From positions 33,068,001-33,132,000 of the forward strand of contig JAWZYU010000005.1 of assembly GCA_038380435.1 (NCBI GenBank): DNA of 64,000 bases, read 5' to 3'. The position numbers and the translations under genes are program-made. Source of the DNA: Ryuthela nishihirai (taxonomy: Eukaryota; Arthropoda; Arachnida; Araneae; Heptathelidae). Of this stretch, positions 21,125-32,818 are shown piece after piece (position 1 is the stretch's first letter; each line of letters opens with the position of its first letter). The notes beneath the pieces were generated by a model. It had not been told where the DNA came from and searched no databases. It was given only the letters and a program-made list of their open reading frames with translations.

Positions 21125-22245
21125 TATCGATTACTTTTTGTTGGATAGTATATACGAGTTTATAAATGTTTCAAAGCATAGTTACGTTCACCAGTTGGCA
21201 CATTTTCATACGAAACATCACAGATAAAATATCGACTTTAATGTAAAAAAGATTTCCTTTTTCAACGAATTCATTTGGTTCAAAAGACAACCTTTTAAAG
21301 AGACAACAATCGGATCTTGTTAGCTGATTTAATTACATGCCACCGAGTGAAACGCGATTCAGCCTTCCAACTGCCATTACTATGGAATTCCCACCTCGTA
21401 GCACATATTAGGTGCTTGGCGACGCCAAAGCAGCAGAGTGTGGCGATCACGCTTTGCTGAAGGTGAGCATTAACATTATTCTCACCTATTTGTAGCGTTG
21501 GCTACTTCTCTGTCATTATGCTGTCAAGCTTAGACCGCATATCTAACCGGTTGCAAAGGAAACGAACCCCGGAGAGGCAGACTCACTTTGTCATTCCTAA
21601 ATATTTTATGACGTAATAACGAAAGGATGTGGGGGTGGTAGGGGATGAACAGACGCAGCATCATCAGTAACAAAACAGGAGCACCTGGTTGATCTAAATT
21701 TAGCGCTGTTGGTGTAAAATGCACCACTGCTCACGCTAAACTCATCTTCACTAAGTGCTTTTGTGTGAAGGATTGCCGTGCGCTAGTAGGTGTGGTGGAT
21801 TAATCCTTCTCTAGTTTATTTCAATAAAATGATGTAAAATATGCGCCAATCGTGGCCTAGTGGTTAGGGAACCGGTTTTCAGTCGTGGAGGAGATAACCG
21901 TTTTGCCACTAGGCGTTAACTCTGAACTTGCGCTTCGGGAGTTTTGCCGAAAGAGCGACTGATCGTTGAATTCCGATCGTAATGTGATTTAATACAGTAT
22001 AATTAATAATGTACACTCTCTTGCTGAAATAATCGAAGAGCTACGCATTTCATCAGCGCAAAAACCAAATTCGAAACATTTAAAAGTTTTTTCTTCTTCT
22101 TTTCACTTAAAAGAGTCTCTGCGTGAGATTATAGAATCTGATTCATCCGAAATATTAATAGAAATCCGATCAGTTCTTTAAATATTTGAAAAAGTATTTG
22201 TTCTGCGTTTTGGTGATGATTTATGATACGGATTATGTAGAATAT
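21125..22245. other. Unique sequence with a tRNA-like A-box fragment
   Basis: Ordinary sequence. The only feature seen is the A-box-like stretch described separately at 21850-21915. Confidence 0.5.
21850..21915 (+). repeat. tRNA-related fragment (possible third SINE type)
   Basis: CGTGGCCTAGTGGTTAGGG matches a pol III A box and D-arm of tRNA-like elements. No B box follows at the expected distance, and GCCACTAGG at the right end is the inverse of CCTAGTGG. It is not a functional tRNA gene; a SINE relic is likely. Confidence 0.35.
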
Positions 22246-22646
22246 CCATTTGGAAAAAGAGGCGGGGGTGGCTCAGTCGGTACTGCGCCAGGCTCGTAAT
22301 CTGTAGTTCCCAGGTTCGAGTCCCAGCTGGGTAAGCGTTGAGATTTATCTCCCACTAAATTCCTCGCCCTGCCCACGGTCAGTAGGGGACACCGATGGGC
22401 TTGAAAAGGTCGCCGTCCATCGGATTGACATTAAGCCGTGGTCCGTGTGCGAGAGAGCCATACCCTGTGCACGTTAAAGAACACGCTAGATGGACTTGAC
22501 GGGAGGCTACCATCTGTCTACCAACAGTGCGTCCCCTCCCCCAACCTTCTCTGAGCCTTCGGGGTCCTTGTAATCTGGCCATTTAGCCCATGGTGTGCAA
22601 AAAAAGTGCCGATCAGAGGCAAAACAACCCAACCCATTTGGAAAAA
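22246..22646 (+). mobile_element. SINE-A, full length, with TSD
   Basis: The element spans 22259-22633. The perfect 13-bp TSD CCATTTGGAAAAA is at 22246-22258 and 22634-22646. The body lost about 9 bp around the ACAGCTGTTCCAGTG region. Confidence 0.95.
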
Positions 22647-22790
22647 AAAAACGTGAATCTAAATAATCTAATTTTTCGAAAACTGAGTTTTGAGAGAGTT
22701 GAGATCGAACCTTCAAACTCTTTGGCTTTTGAGAGGAAATGTAACGTGAGTTCCCATTTTTTCAGTTAACTTTTCACTTGTTCTGAGGTA

Positions 22791-22990
22791 ATGGGGTTGT
22801 GGATTTTTGCACCTCTGAGTGGCAGTTTCTTGCACACAATTGTCTAAATGACCAGGTCGCAAGGACACCAAAGACTCAGAGTAAGTTGAGGAAGGAATCC
22901 AATAGGCAACTGTTAAGAGATAGCTGGAAGCCTTCTGTCAAAGCCATCGTGTGTGCTGTTTAATTACACAGGATATGGCTCTCCTGCACA
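22791..22990 (-). mobile_element. Old SINE-A 3' part, interrupted by a hAT-like element
   Basis: Runs on the minus strand from the tail (CTCTGAGTGGCAGTTTCTTGCAC) to GGATATGGCTCTCCTGCACA, where a CAGTGGAGGATT terminus begins. The rest of the copy may persist beyond 23443 in very diverged form (TTCGACGGATGATGACC). Confidence 0.7.
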
Positions 22991-23442
22991 CAGTGGAGGA
23001 TTGCCGCGTACACGCATGAGGCGCCACCTGGGGTCTCCATACAAGTGGATGCCTCAGTCAATTTTTTTTTTCCGAGCATTATATTGAGTAAACTATATTT
23101 CATAATCAGTAAAATTTAATATTTATGTACACATATGGTGTGTTTACTAGGTTAATACCAAATATGATGTGATTTTTATTAAATACACTAAAATGAACAG
23201 ATATTCACTGGTTTATAATTAATTTTTCGCTTATATTTCAGTATTTGCAATTTTTTCAATACATATTAAATTTTCTATTTAGGCATTTATGCAATTTATT
23301 TATCTAGCCTGTCACATGCATTTTGTTTTTCATTCATCGATATTAGTTTAGAATGAACCCCTCCCCTACATTCTACAGGACAATTTGGGGCGTCTTGAAT
23401 CTTTTTGCGCCCTGGGCCATCGTATACCTTAATCCACCACTG
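22991..23442. mobile_element. 452-bp hAT-like non-autonomous element
   Basis: Ends CAGTGGAGGATT and AATCCACCACTG form an inverted repeat with one mismatch. CAGTGG-type termini are common in hAT elements. The flanks CCTGCACA and CCTTCACG would be an 8-bp target duplication (the hAT length) with two mismatches, and the left one matches SINE-A sequence. The interior is AT-rich with no transposase. Confidence 0.65.
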
Positions 23443-23576
23443 CCTTCACGTGATTCCTTTCGACGGATGATGACCTTCTGAAGGTTATAGGTGTGCTTCC
23501 TTCCACATCCGAGGTCAAGAACTGAAGAGAAATTTCTCTACTAATTTCAGATATATTGTAAACTCTCGTAATAATT

Positions 23577-23986
23577 TTTTCTTTCAAATTGGTTGGTTGG
23601 TTGTTTACCTCTGAGCGGCACTGTTTTGCACACCATGGGCTAAATGGCCAGGTCACAAGGACCCCGAAGGCTCAGAGAAGGTTGTAGGAGGGGACCCACT
23701 GGAACGGCTGTTGGGAGAGAGATGGTAGCCTCCCGTCAAGGCCATCTAGCGTGTTCTTTAACGTGCACAGGGTGTGGCTCTCCCACACACGAACCACGGC
23801 TTAACGTCCCATCCGACGGACGGCGGACTTTCCAAGCCCATCGGTGTCCCCTACTGACCGTGGGGAGGGCGAGGAGTTTTGCGTAGATAAGTCTCAACGC
23901 TGACCCAGCTAGGACTCGAACCTGGGAACTGCAGATTACGAGCCTGGCGCGCTACCAACTGAGCCACCCCGTCCCTTTTCTTTCAA
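23577..23986 (-). mobile_element. SINE-A, full length, with TSD
   Basis: The minus-strand element spans 23588-23975. The perfect 11-bp TSD TTTTCTTTCAA is at 23577-23587 and 23976-23986. On its own strand the tail reads AACAACCAACCAACC. Confidence 0.95.
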
Positions 23987-24883
23987 GTCTAAATATACAA
24001 AGATAAGAAGAAAAATTATATCCCTCATTTAAAGTAGCAAAATGGCCGATAACCTTCATCTTTAGCATCCAAGATAAGGCGGGAAAATACTTTCCGCTTT
24101 CCCATTGTGCTCCAACATGGAGACTGTCGAAAAACCGTAATGGCGGCAGGTAATCCATCCGTTAGTCTGACAAAACCATTTGCACTCCATCCACGCCTTA
24201 CGGGCGCACGGTTTTATCTGCCCCACCCCGGTCTGGTGGATGATTGATTGATGACACAGCCATCCCCGCCCACTGGAAGCGTCATCGGTGTAAGGCCTTC
24301 ACAGCCTCACACCGCTCTCCTACGTCCTCACAGACACGACCTCCTGACACACACACTCACACCGTTGCTCCTATATCTCTACAGTGCTTTTGTTCTCTGA
24401 GCTGTTAGTTCTGCCTTTTGTGTCAGACAAAGGCTATGTCGCCTCTCACAGCTCGGATATCTTTGTTATTTCAAGATGAAATTTTTAGGTTACTACTTCG
24501 CAGAGCCAAGCTGATTTTTCACTTTTTCTGCTTATTCTGCTTGCAGTGGGCTAGGTAATACTATTAAACGTAGAGAGAGTCATATTCTATTTCTTTTGAC
24601 GCTTGTGTGTAAAACTAAACTGATTATACGGTATTTGTTAGCAACCAACAGGACTGGTGGGGGTAATGTTGCAACATTTCCACCTTGAATATTTGAAATT
24701 TATTACTTTTTTACATCTAGCTGTGGAAATGCTAACAACTCTCCCCAAGTCCTCTTATAGTTCTATCTATATGTCCCTATTATATATGCTTTTACACAGG
24801 ATACGTACACATATTATATATATATTTATACGTATAAACCTATTACTTACCTATACTATTACTTATTATGCCTATTACTTATA
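23987..24883. other. Unique sequence, no gene recognised
   Basis: 24180-24380 is less AT-rich with CA-rich runs (GACACACACACTCACACC). The rest is AT-rich with TATATA stretches near 24815. No gene supported. Confidence 0.5.
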
Positions 24884-25117
24884 CTGATACACATAATAAT
24901 AATAAATAATACCCCCTCAAGCAGCTGCTTTCCACAGAGGCTGACAGGAGCCTGCCTGTCAGTTTATATGCCAGAGTAGAAGGTCTGAGAGGATGGCAGG
25001 ACCTCAGCAGAAAAACAACACACACATCCATGCCTTACCCGGGGCTCGAACCCAGGTCCCTTAGATCAGTAGCCAAGCGTGCTAACCACTCGGCCATGGG
25101 ACGGCTGATACACATAA
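24884..25117 (-). mobile_element. SINE-B, full length, with TSD
   Basis: The minus-strand element spans 24897-25104 and includes its tail. The perfect 13-bp TSD CTGATACACATAA is at 24884-24896 and 25105-25117. On its own strand the tail after GAGGGGGTATT is TATTTATTATTATT. This shows that SINE-B transposes with a T-rich, not poly-A, tail. Confidence 0.95.
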
Positions 25118-25181
25118 ACCTATATTTATTTTGCAACATATAGGACAGAGCAGCATCCTAGAAACTATTCCTAGTTTGTAC

Positions 25182-25373
25182 AGGGTTGTTTTACCTCTGA
25201 GCGGCACGTTTTTGCACACCATGGGCTAAATGACTAGATCACAAGGACCTCGAAGGCTCATAGAAGGTTGGGGGACTCACTGGAACAACTGTTGGGAGAC
25301 AGATGTTAGCCTCCCGTCAAGGCCATCCAGAGTGTTCTTTAATGTGCACAGAGTATGGCTCTCATGCACACGG
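25182..25373 (-). mobile_element. SINE-A 3' half, minus strand
   Basis: From the tail (GGGTTGTTTTACCTCTGAGC) to the GCACACGG region of the body, with an internal deletion next to GGTTGGGGG. The head half is replaced by unrelated AT-rich DNA. Confidence 0.85.
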
Positions 25374-25460
25374 CTCACCTTACATATTTTACATACACGT
25401 AATGTGTATGCCATTTACATATATCTTATACCGATGCATCTCTTTCATACACTTACACAG

Positions 25461-25842
25461 GGGCAGGGGTGGCTCAGTCGGTAGCGCGCCAGGCTCGTAA
25501 TCTGTAGTTCCCAGGTTCGAGTCCCAGCTGGGTCAGCGTTGAGATTTATCTCCGCAAAATTCCCCTCCCTGCCCACGGTCAGTAGGGGACACCGATGAGC
25601 TTGGAAAGGCCGCCGTCCGTCGGATGGGACGTTAAGCCGTGGCCCCGTGTGCGGGAGAGCCATACCCTGTGCACGTTAAAGAACACGCTGGATGGCCTTG
25701 ACGGGAGGCTACATCTGTCTCCCAACAGCTGTTCCAGTGGGTCCCCTCCCCCAACCTTCTCTGAGCCTTCGGGGCCCATGTGACCTGGCCATTTAGCCCA
25801 TGGTGTGCAAAAAAGTGCCGTTCAGAGTAAAACAACCCAACC
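25461..25842 (+). mobile_element. SINE-A, full length
   Basis: Near-consensus copy (GGGCAGGGGTGGCTCAGTCGG to AACAACCCAACC). No TSD found. Confidence 0.93.
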
Positions 25843-26396
25843 TATCTATGTACTTCTTTTCGAATTACATTTCCTGGTGTATGCAGGCAGCGCCAACGAG
25901 TGAATTGGCATTTAGCACAGGCCTCGGAAATTTTCACACATTTTTAATGAATTTTGAACTATTTTAAAAACTCGAAAGGTAAGAAAAATCTTTTAAATAT
26001 TTTTACAAGTAACATAGGAATAAACAATTTTCCAAGTAGCATATTATTCCTAATTTCACATACTTGTATAAACTGCATATTTTGTTTTAGTACTTTTTTT
26101 TTTGCACTATTTAGATGAAAATCTTTGGGGAAAATATTATTATTCCTGTTCGTTTAGATTCAATTGAGACGCTTCTCTGCTCAGCCCCTCTATTGGACGA
26201 AATGCTTCTATACACTCCACATGTCAGATACTTTTGTTGGAAATGCGAGAGCAAATTAATATTTTACTGATGAAGACTAACTGTCAAGAGACTGCCAGGA
26301 CATTTCGACACAGAATATCTCTGAAGGGACAGAGAATTCAGAAGGAAGACAACGCAAAACGAATTATCTTAAGAAAGTAGATATTTTGCACCAAAT
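25843..26396. other. AT-rich unique sequence, no gene seen
   Basis: No coding or repeat signal recognised between the SINE-A and the minisatellite. Confidence 0.5.
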
Positions 26397-26874
26397 CATT
26401 TACAGTTCTTGTCCATTTCCAGATACAATTCCATTTACAGTTTTTGTCCATTTCTACACACAGTTCCATTTACAGTTCTTGTCTATTTCCACACACAGTT
26501 CGATTTACAGTTCTTGTCCATTTCCACATACAGTTCCATTTACAGTTCTTGTCCATTTCCACACACAGTTCCATTTACTGGTCTTGTCCATTTCCACCAC
26601 AGTTCCATTTACAGTTCTTGTCCATTTCCACACACAGTTCCATTTACAGTTCTTGTCCATTTCCACACACAGTTCCATTTACAGTTCTTGTCCATTTCCA
26701 CACACAGTTCCATTTAAAGGTCTTGTCCATTTCTACACACAGTTCCATTTACAGTTCTTGTCCATTTACACACACAGTTCCATTTACAGTTCTTGTCCAT
26801 TTCCACACACAGTTCCATTTAGAGGCTGTCCATTTCCACACACAGTTCCATTTACAGTTCTTGTCTATTTCCAC
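26397..26874. repeat. 35-bp minisatellite, array 1 (about 14 copies)
   Basis: Unit CAGTTCTTGTCCATTTCC plus ACACACAGTTCCATTTA, 35 bp, repeated head to tail with a few substitutions and one-base or short deletions. Because 35 is not a multiple of three and the unit has no stops in any plus frame, all three plus frames stay open for 100-160 codons. This is a property of the repeat and not evidence of coding. Confidence 0.97.
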
Positions 26875-28134
26875 TGATAGATCGCAGACCTATTGATTTT
26901 ATTGATTTTAATTTTTTTATATACTGTATTTCATTTCTATCCTGATGCAACCACTTTGTGTCTGGAGATGTCTTCGGAGGTTAATGGGTGCAACATCTCC
27001 GTTGCGAATTTCATTCAGGGTTCCGTTTCATCTGTTTACATTGGTTGCCGAGAGGGAAATTGACTAATGTACGGAGACGAGAGGTGTCTTGTGAAACAAT
27101 TTCACCTCGCCCCAAAAGCAGACATTGGCCTTCGAGAGGAATGAGAGTGCTGGCTGGCAGCAGAGCTCCATCTCACTTGTGAAATATGGAAATGGAGTCG
27201 GGTTTTGCCCAGGGCTCGGTTCTGATTGGCCCTTTTTGGTCGAGAGTTCCCAGGGTTGCCAGAAAGATATTGTCACGCTCGACCCGGGAGAGGGAGTTCG
27301 GTGTGGGTTGATCAGACTAACAGACCAGGGTTTGGTCTTTTTCTATCTTTCTTTTGCTATCTTTGCTAAGTCCAACTTTAGTGAAATTCACTGGACTGAT
27401 TTTAGGCCATGATATAGGGAGGGAAAGTGTTAAATTAGACATCTCTTAAATTAGTGAGATGATAAACTTTTACCTAAGTATGTTAGGCGAAATTTAAAGA
27501 AATTTGCTTTGCTTGGGAAAAACCACGATCAGAGAAATCTGGAGTGGGTGTTTCATGAAAATTTACGCCGTGTGCACATCACAATAACTTAGCAGAATAC
27601 AGTTCTCGTTCCGGAGAAACTTCAAAATGGTAGAGTTATTTTAATTTAACTTACTCTGCTTGTTGTCACTTTCACTTTTAAGTTTTATTTTCATTATTTT
27701 GTGTGAGTGTTGTTCGAAATTAAGCTTACCTGAATGGAGTGAGTACTTAGTCAATTAATTGTAATGTAAAATCATCCACCTTTATAAGCCAGTGGTGGAA
27801 CTTTGTTAAGTGTTGAATTTAAATAAATTCAAAATTTTTGTTATTGTTCAAACAAAAATTGGGTCTTGGTCAATCATGTGAAATCTCTTACTCGTCGCAA
27901 CTACAGTTAGAGAATACGGAACTGCGTATTGCTAGCTTGTAGATTGTTCCTGGTTCGAATCTAAAATCTTCTTTCGGCCACTCTTTCAAAAATATTTGTT
28001 TGAAGGCATTAAATTTCGAAGTCAGATCATCAAGCTATTGACATGCAGTTCTAGATAAGATAATTATTTTAGTAAATGCGGAACATTTTAAGTTCATACC
28101 GTATGCCTCGAAGAGGAAAAAGTTGCGGGTGACA
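26875..28134. other. Unique spacer between minisatellite arrays, with a possible SINE relic
   Basis: 26940-27420 is less AT-rich and has open frames of 60-95 codons on both strands, none recognised. At about 27895-27990 an isolated B-box-like CTGGTTCGAATCT may be an old tRNA-derived relic. Confidence 0.4.
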
Positions 28135-28524
28135 CCACACACAGTTCCATTTACAGTTCTTGTCCATTTCCACACACAGTTCCATTTACAGTTCTTGTCC
28201 ATTTCCACACACAGTTCCATTTACAGTTCTTGTCCATTTTCACACACAGTTCCATTTACAGTTCTTGTCCATTTCCACACACAGTTCCATTTACAGTTCT
28301 TGTCCATTTCCACATACAGTTCCATTTACAGTTCTTGTCCATTTCCACATACAGTTCCATTTACACAGTTCCATTTACAGTTCTTGTCCATTTCGACACA
28401 CAGTTCCATTTACAGTTCTTGTCCATTTCCACACACAGTTCCATTTACAGTTCTTGTCCATTTCTACATACAGTTCCATTTACAGTTCTTGTCCATTTCC
28501 ACATACAGTTCCATTTACAGTTCT
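28135..28524. repeat. 35-bp minisatellite, array 2 (about 11 copies)
   Basis: Same unit and orientation as array 1, about 1.26 kb away, with higher internal uniformity. A short partial unit (ACAGTTCCATTTAC doubled) near 28360 shows slippage. Shared variants such as ACATACAG occur in both arrays. Confidence 0.97.
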
Positions 28525-29283
28525 GGGTCGGAGAAATATAAATCTACTTTAGTGACACATAAAAAAACCGCAAATAATGGGTTCCTCAAATTCTAACTCT
28601 ATCACTTGAAAGCAATTAGTAGGCTTTATTTTAGTTCCGTTTAAAGAAGTGATCGATTTAAAACAACTTAACAAAAGTGATCACCTTGCATATATTCTAG
28701 TGAATGACAGTTTCCATTTTTCCGAATCGCTGAAACCTATTATTCCATTTGCGTGTCGATGTGAATTAGAACGTCGTGATTTTTTTTTTTTCTTTTCAGG
28801 CCTTTCTGCTATTTTCAATTTGAAGTTGCTAATTAAATGCAAGTGTCACATGGTATGGGTTATTCACTTCTTACGAGAAGCTCATGAATAAGTTATCACG
28901 GGATAAAAAAAAGAAAATTAGTTGTTACTGCCCCAAATGTTAATAGATTTTCGAAATGGTTCATTTGCGTGACATTGCATTAATAAGCAGTGTGGAAGAA
29001 TTCAGTCTCTCCTTTTTACCAATAGCCCTAGGTCACGGTCATCTGGCAGGACAGCAAAGAAGAACGGTTATGGAATTAACCTCAAGGGGCAAACCACTGA
29101 TCAGGGGTAGGATTTTATGCTAGGAAAAGCAAAATTCTGTAAAATAAGGTGGGGGGGGGGGGGTCGCAGACCAAATTTCAAGGGAAATATTTTATCGTTT
29201 TTCACTTAATGTAAAGAGACAATCCCATTCCAAGATCTCCGTGGGAATCTGTTCCAGATTTCAGGCATTCTTTGGATCTTGTT
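28525..29283. other. AT-rich unique sequence, no gene seen
   Basis: No gene supported. Contains a 13-base G run at about 29151. Confidence 0.5.
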
Positions 29284-29962
29284 CCGGTTGTTTCACCTCC
29301 GGACGGCACTTATTTTGAACACATTGAGTTAATGGCAGGGTCACAAGGACCCCAAGGGCTCAGAGAAGGTTGGAGGAAGGAGACCCTTTGGATATATATA
29401 TATGATGAATATATATATGATGATAAGACGCACTAGTTCCGCCTGAAGCACTACCAGTATAGAGAAATGCCATATTCACCACTATCTACGGTCACGGGCA
29501 AGACATTACCATATAGATACAGCTCATCCCCGACTACCTAATGGCGAATGTCACTATTGGAGTAAAGCTCATCCATCGGTCAAAACCTAAATTTAATCTA
29601 TGTCCCGCACCGCCACAAACAAGGATATATAAATCCAAGTTGCCTCGGCTCCCGTGACTGCGACTCTTAGTCCGGCCCTTCCGTCGGGGCCCTGTCCAAC
29701 GTGACCGGATCTAGTCAGTCAGCAGGGCCCTCAATTTCTGAGATGGAAGTCTTAGCCTGTCCAACCGTTGTCCAATTCGGTCAGCATAGCCTTCGACTTC
29801 ATTTAGGGCCTCAAGCCCCTCTCCCACCTCGACAAGGTGGTGCCGTATCGGGGGAGACCCTCTGGTTAGATGCTAGAAGAGTTGGAAGCCTCCCATCAAG
29901 GCTATCCAACGTGTTCTTTAACGTGTACAGGATATGGGTCTCCTGCACACGTGACAATCATC
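29284..29962 (-). mobile_element. Old SINE-A, minus strand, split by a 462-bp insertion
   Basis: The pieces 29284-29391 (tail and body) and 29854-29962 (body to CTCCTGCACACG) are consecutive parts of one copy. The break carries GAGACCCTTTGG on the left and GAGACCCTCTGG on the right. Confidence 0.75.
29392..29853 (-). mobile_element. Small retroposon inserted in SINE-A
   Basis: It is flanked by a 12-bp direct repeat with one mismatch (29380-29391 and 29854-29865), as expected for a target-primed insertion. On the minus strand it begins CACCACCTTGTCGAGGTGGG and ends CGTCTTATCATCATATATAT, an ATC/AT-repeat tail like those of some LINEs. No coding frame is kept, so it may be an internally deleted LINE derivative. 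Family not established. Confidence 0.5.
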
Positions 29963-30222
29963 CTTATGGATACCAAATCACAGCACGACCCACCAAAACA
30001 TTATATATTACACCACCCCTCATGGAAGATATTTTTACTACTCTCCTCCACTCTCTAACACCTTTTACGACGTTGCAGCTTCTATTTGCTTGATTTTTTA
30101 TTTGCATTTTTCAACGAATCTAGGCGGCCTGCGAGCCATTAAGCCTAATTGCCGAAATGTGGGTTAACCAGCACTTGACGGTCCTGGTTCCGCCAGTCGA
30201 TGCTTACAGCGCCCAATATTAA

Positions 30223-31035
30223 GTGATGGAGAAGAGAATCCACTGGACAGCTGTTAGGAGACGGATGGAAGCCTTTCGTCAAGGCCATCCATAATGACAC
30301 GGGCCATGACTTCTCGTGTCATTATGGATGTCCCGGGTCATTATGGACCTCCAAGGGATCAGTGATGGAGAAGAGAATCCACTGGACAGCTGTTAGGAGA
30401 CGGATGGAAGCCTTTCGTCAAGGCCATCCATAATGACACGGGCCATGACTTCTCGTGTCATTATGGATGTCCCGGGTCATTATGGACCTCCAAGGGATCA
30501 GTGATGGAGAAGAGAATCCACTGGACAGCTGTTAGGAGACGGATGGAAGCCTTTCGTCAAGGCCATCCATAATGACATGGGCCATGACTTCTCGTGTCAT
30601 TATGGATGTCCCGGGTCATTATGGACCTCCAAGGGATCAGTGATGGAGAAGAGAATCCACTGGACAGCTGTTAGGAGACGGATGGAAGCCTTTCGTCAAG
30701 ACCATCCATAATGACACGGGCCATGACTTCTCGTGTCATTATGGATGTCCTGGGTCATTATGGACATCCAAGGGATCAGTGATGGAGAAGAGAATCCACT
30801 GGACAGCTGTTAGGAGACGGATGGAAGCCTTTCATCAAGACCATCCATAATGACACGGGCCATGACTTCTCGTGTCATTATGGATGTCCCGGTCATTATG
30901 GACCTCCAAGGGATCAGTGATGGAGAAGAGAATCCACTGGACAGCTGTTAGGAGACGGATGGAAGCCTTTCGTCAAGGCCATCCATAATGACACGGGCTA
31001 CGACTTCCCGTATCATTATGGATGTCCCGGGTTGG
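30223..31035. repeat. 139-bp satellite built from SINE-A plus a hairpin (5.9 copies)
   Basis: Units start at 30223, 30362, 30501, 30640, 30779 and 30917 (spacing 139, 139, 139, 139, 138); the last is cut at about 119 bp. About 87 bp of each unit is a minus-strand SINE-A body segment (CCACTGGACAGCTGTTAGGA to GGCCATCC). The rest contains CCATAATGACACG and its exact inverse CGTGTCATTATGG around a 13-base loop. Units differ at only a few sites. Confidence 0.95.
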
Positions 31036-31253
31036 CAAAATCCCGCTCTATCGTCGGTCAGTACCCCTACTACACCGATTATCTCGAAAAGGTTACCTTT
31101 TGTCATATGGGACATTAAGCACGGCTCCGTGTGCGGGAAAGCCATTCACTGTGCACGTTAAAGAACACTCTGGATGGCCTTGACATGAGTCTCCATGGGG
31201 GGCTCCGTGATGGCCATTTTGCCCAAAAGTGTCTTACAAAACTGCCCAACCCA
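31033..31253 (+). mobile_element. SINE-A part next to the SINE-derived satellite
   Basis: Diverged plus-strand body from GGTCAGTACCCCTACTACACC through CTGTGCACGTTAAAGAACAC to ACTGCCCAACCC, with a deletion before the tail. It is in the opposite orientation to the SINE-A piece in the satellite units. Confidence 0.75.
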
Positions 31254-32818
31254 CGCAATCAAATCTTGAATATCCCTGACCAAAAAAAAAAAATTCTTTT
31301 AATAAACAGTTTGACAAATCTGTTTTAAATACATATGTAAATTAAATTAAAGGTAGAAATTTATTGAAAATTAAAATGTCAGTTTTGGAAAAAAATTTCT
31401 TTGTTAGCTGCACACCGAAACGAGATTTGCCTGACCCCCCCCCCACTCACCTCCCCCCCCACACACACACCTCTTGCATAGAACGTCTTGGAACCGATGA
31501 CTATGTGAAAGATTAACTGCTTTGTTATTACACCAACTACAAAGTCCTCTCTTTAACTCCGATCATATTGAACGATCTTTTTTCCATCAGGTCTTTTTTT
31601 CCCCCATCACGTAGAGAACACTTAAGGAATGAAAAAAAGACCTTCACGATATTAAAGACAGATTTTACTTATCAAGAAACAATGTTAAAGGTAGAATATT
31701 ACTCTTTCATTATAAAATAGTTTTTTTGCTCTACAAATCTGTCAATTACGTAAAGATACTTTTTTAATATGTTTCTCAAAAGATTTTTTTAAAAAAATCA
31801 TTGTCTTCGTTATTATGTTTTTCGTCGTTATTAGAATGTTATTTTTGTGCAATGAAGAGTGCATCAAGTATAAAAAAAAAAGTTTTTTTTTTTAAACATA
31901 TATACCTTAGCTGCATCTGAGTTGTTTTGGGTTTGGGCTAAAGAAGTCTTAGTTGAGGTGAAAGATAGTTAATGCCATTACGGTCTATTGAAGCATCGAT
32001 GCAAGAGGGTGATGTTTTGGCTAGCTCCGGGTAAAGAAAAACATTTTTTGTCATGTTTTCGTACCTTAATTCTTTTTTTAGTGTTGCATTAGCCAAATTA
32101 GCCAGAAACACATCAGAAAATAGAAGGCAAAGAACGAGATACGTTTTTTTTTTCCCCCTTTCGCAAATCTTAGGCAATGAGTGTCAAGAATTAATGACGT
32201 ATCAGATTGCTTAGCTGTTCTTTTAAGTTATAATTATGGTCTTTTTTTGCGGGGGGGGGGGGGGTTAATATGCATCCATGTCCTTGCAGGTTTTTTTTTA
32301 TGAAATCAAATGGATGCCTTAAAGGTGTTTACAAACTTTCTATCTTAAGTGTTTAACTCTGCACTTTAATCATCCAGAAAAGAACGTTAAGAAAGAGAAA
32401 ATAAATGGAATGTTTTTCGTGCAGTTTTTTTGTTGTTATTGTAGTTATGGTGTTTATTTTAAATTTCCTTCGGTTTTTTTTTTTTTAAGATTAGATTTTT
32501 TTTTTAAAGTGTTCTGGAAGCTTCTCTCTCACTATTTGTTAACGTGGTTGTTTTCCAATCGCGTTTATATTCAAAGCTTCGTATTTACAACGAAGACATT
32601 ATGCTGTTTCCGACAAAGACACTTCCTCTGATCGCAATTTTTTCTCTCTCTGTTTCTTCCCATTCAGACCGTACTATTTTTTACAGTTCTGTTACGTAAG
32701 TTATTTGTAGGAGATAAAAAAAAAACAGTCATCTTTGGGGGTTACAATCAGGATGTCGCCAACCTTTTAAAGTAAATGAACCACTTTTAAGTTTTAAGAT
32801 CGCATTTCTTTATCGTTA
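31254..32818. other. AT-rich sequence with homopolymer runs, no gene seen
   Basis: Long A, T, C and G runs (C-rich 31434-31460, 14 G at 32251) and many poly-T tracts. Short open frames only. Confidence 0.55.

Noticed and set aside
26386..26896. Overlapping open frames of 100-163 codons through the 35-bp minisatellite
   Set aside because: The unit has no plus-strand stop in any frame and its period is not a multiple of three, so long frames arise automatically. All three frames are equally open.
29440..29850. Solo LTR, because of a TATA-like GATATATAAATCC at about 29625
   Set aside because: No TG...CA termini or 4-6 bp TSD. A 12-bp direct repeat and an ATC/AT tail fit a target-primed retroposon better.
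30223..31035. CRISPR-like array
   Set aside because: The whole 139-bp unit is repeated without variable spacers, part of it is SINE-A, and the context is eukaryotic.
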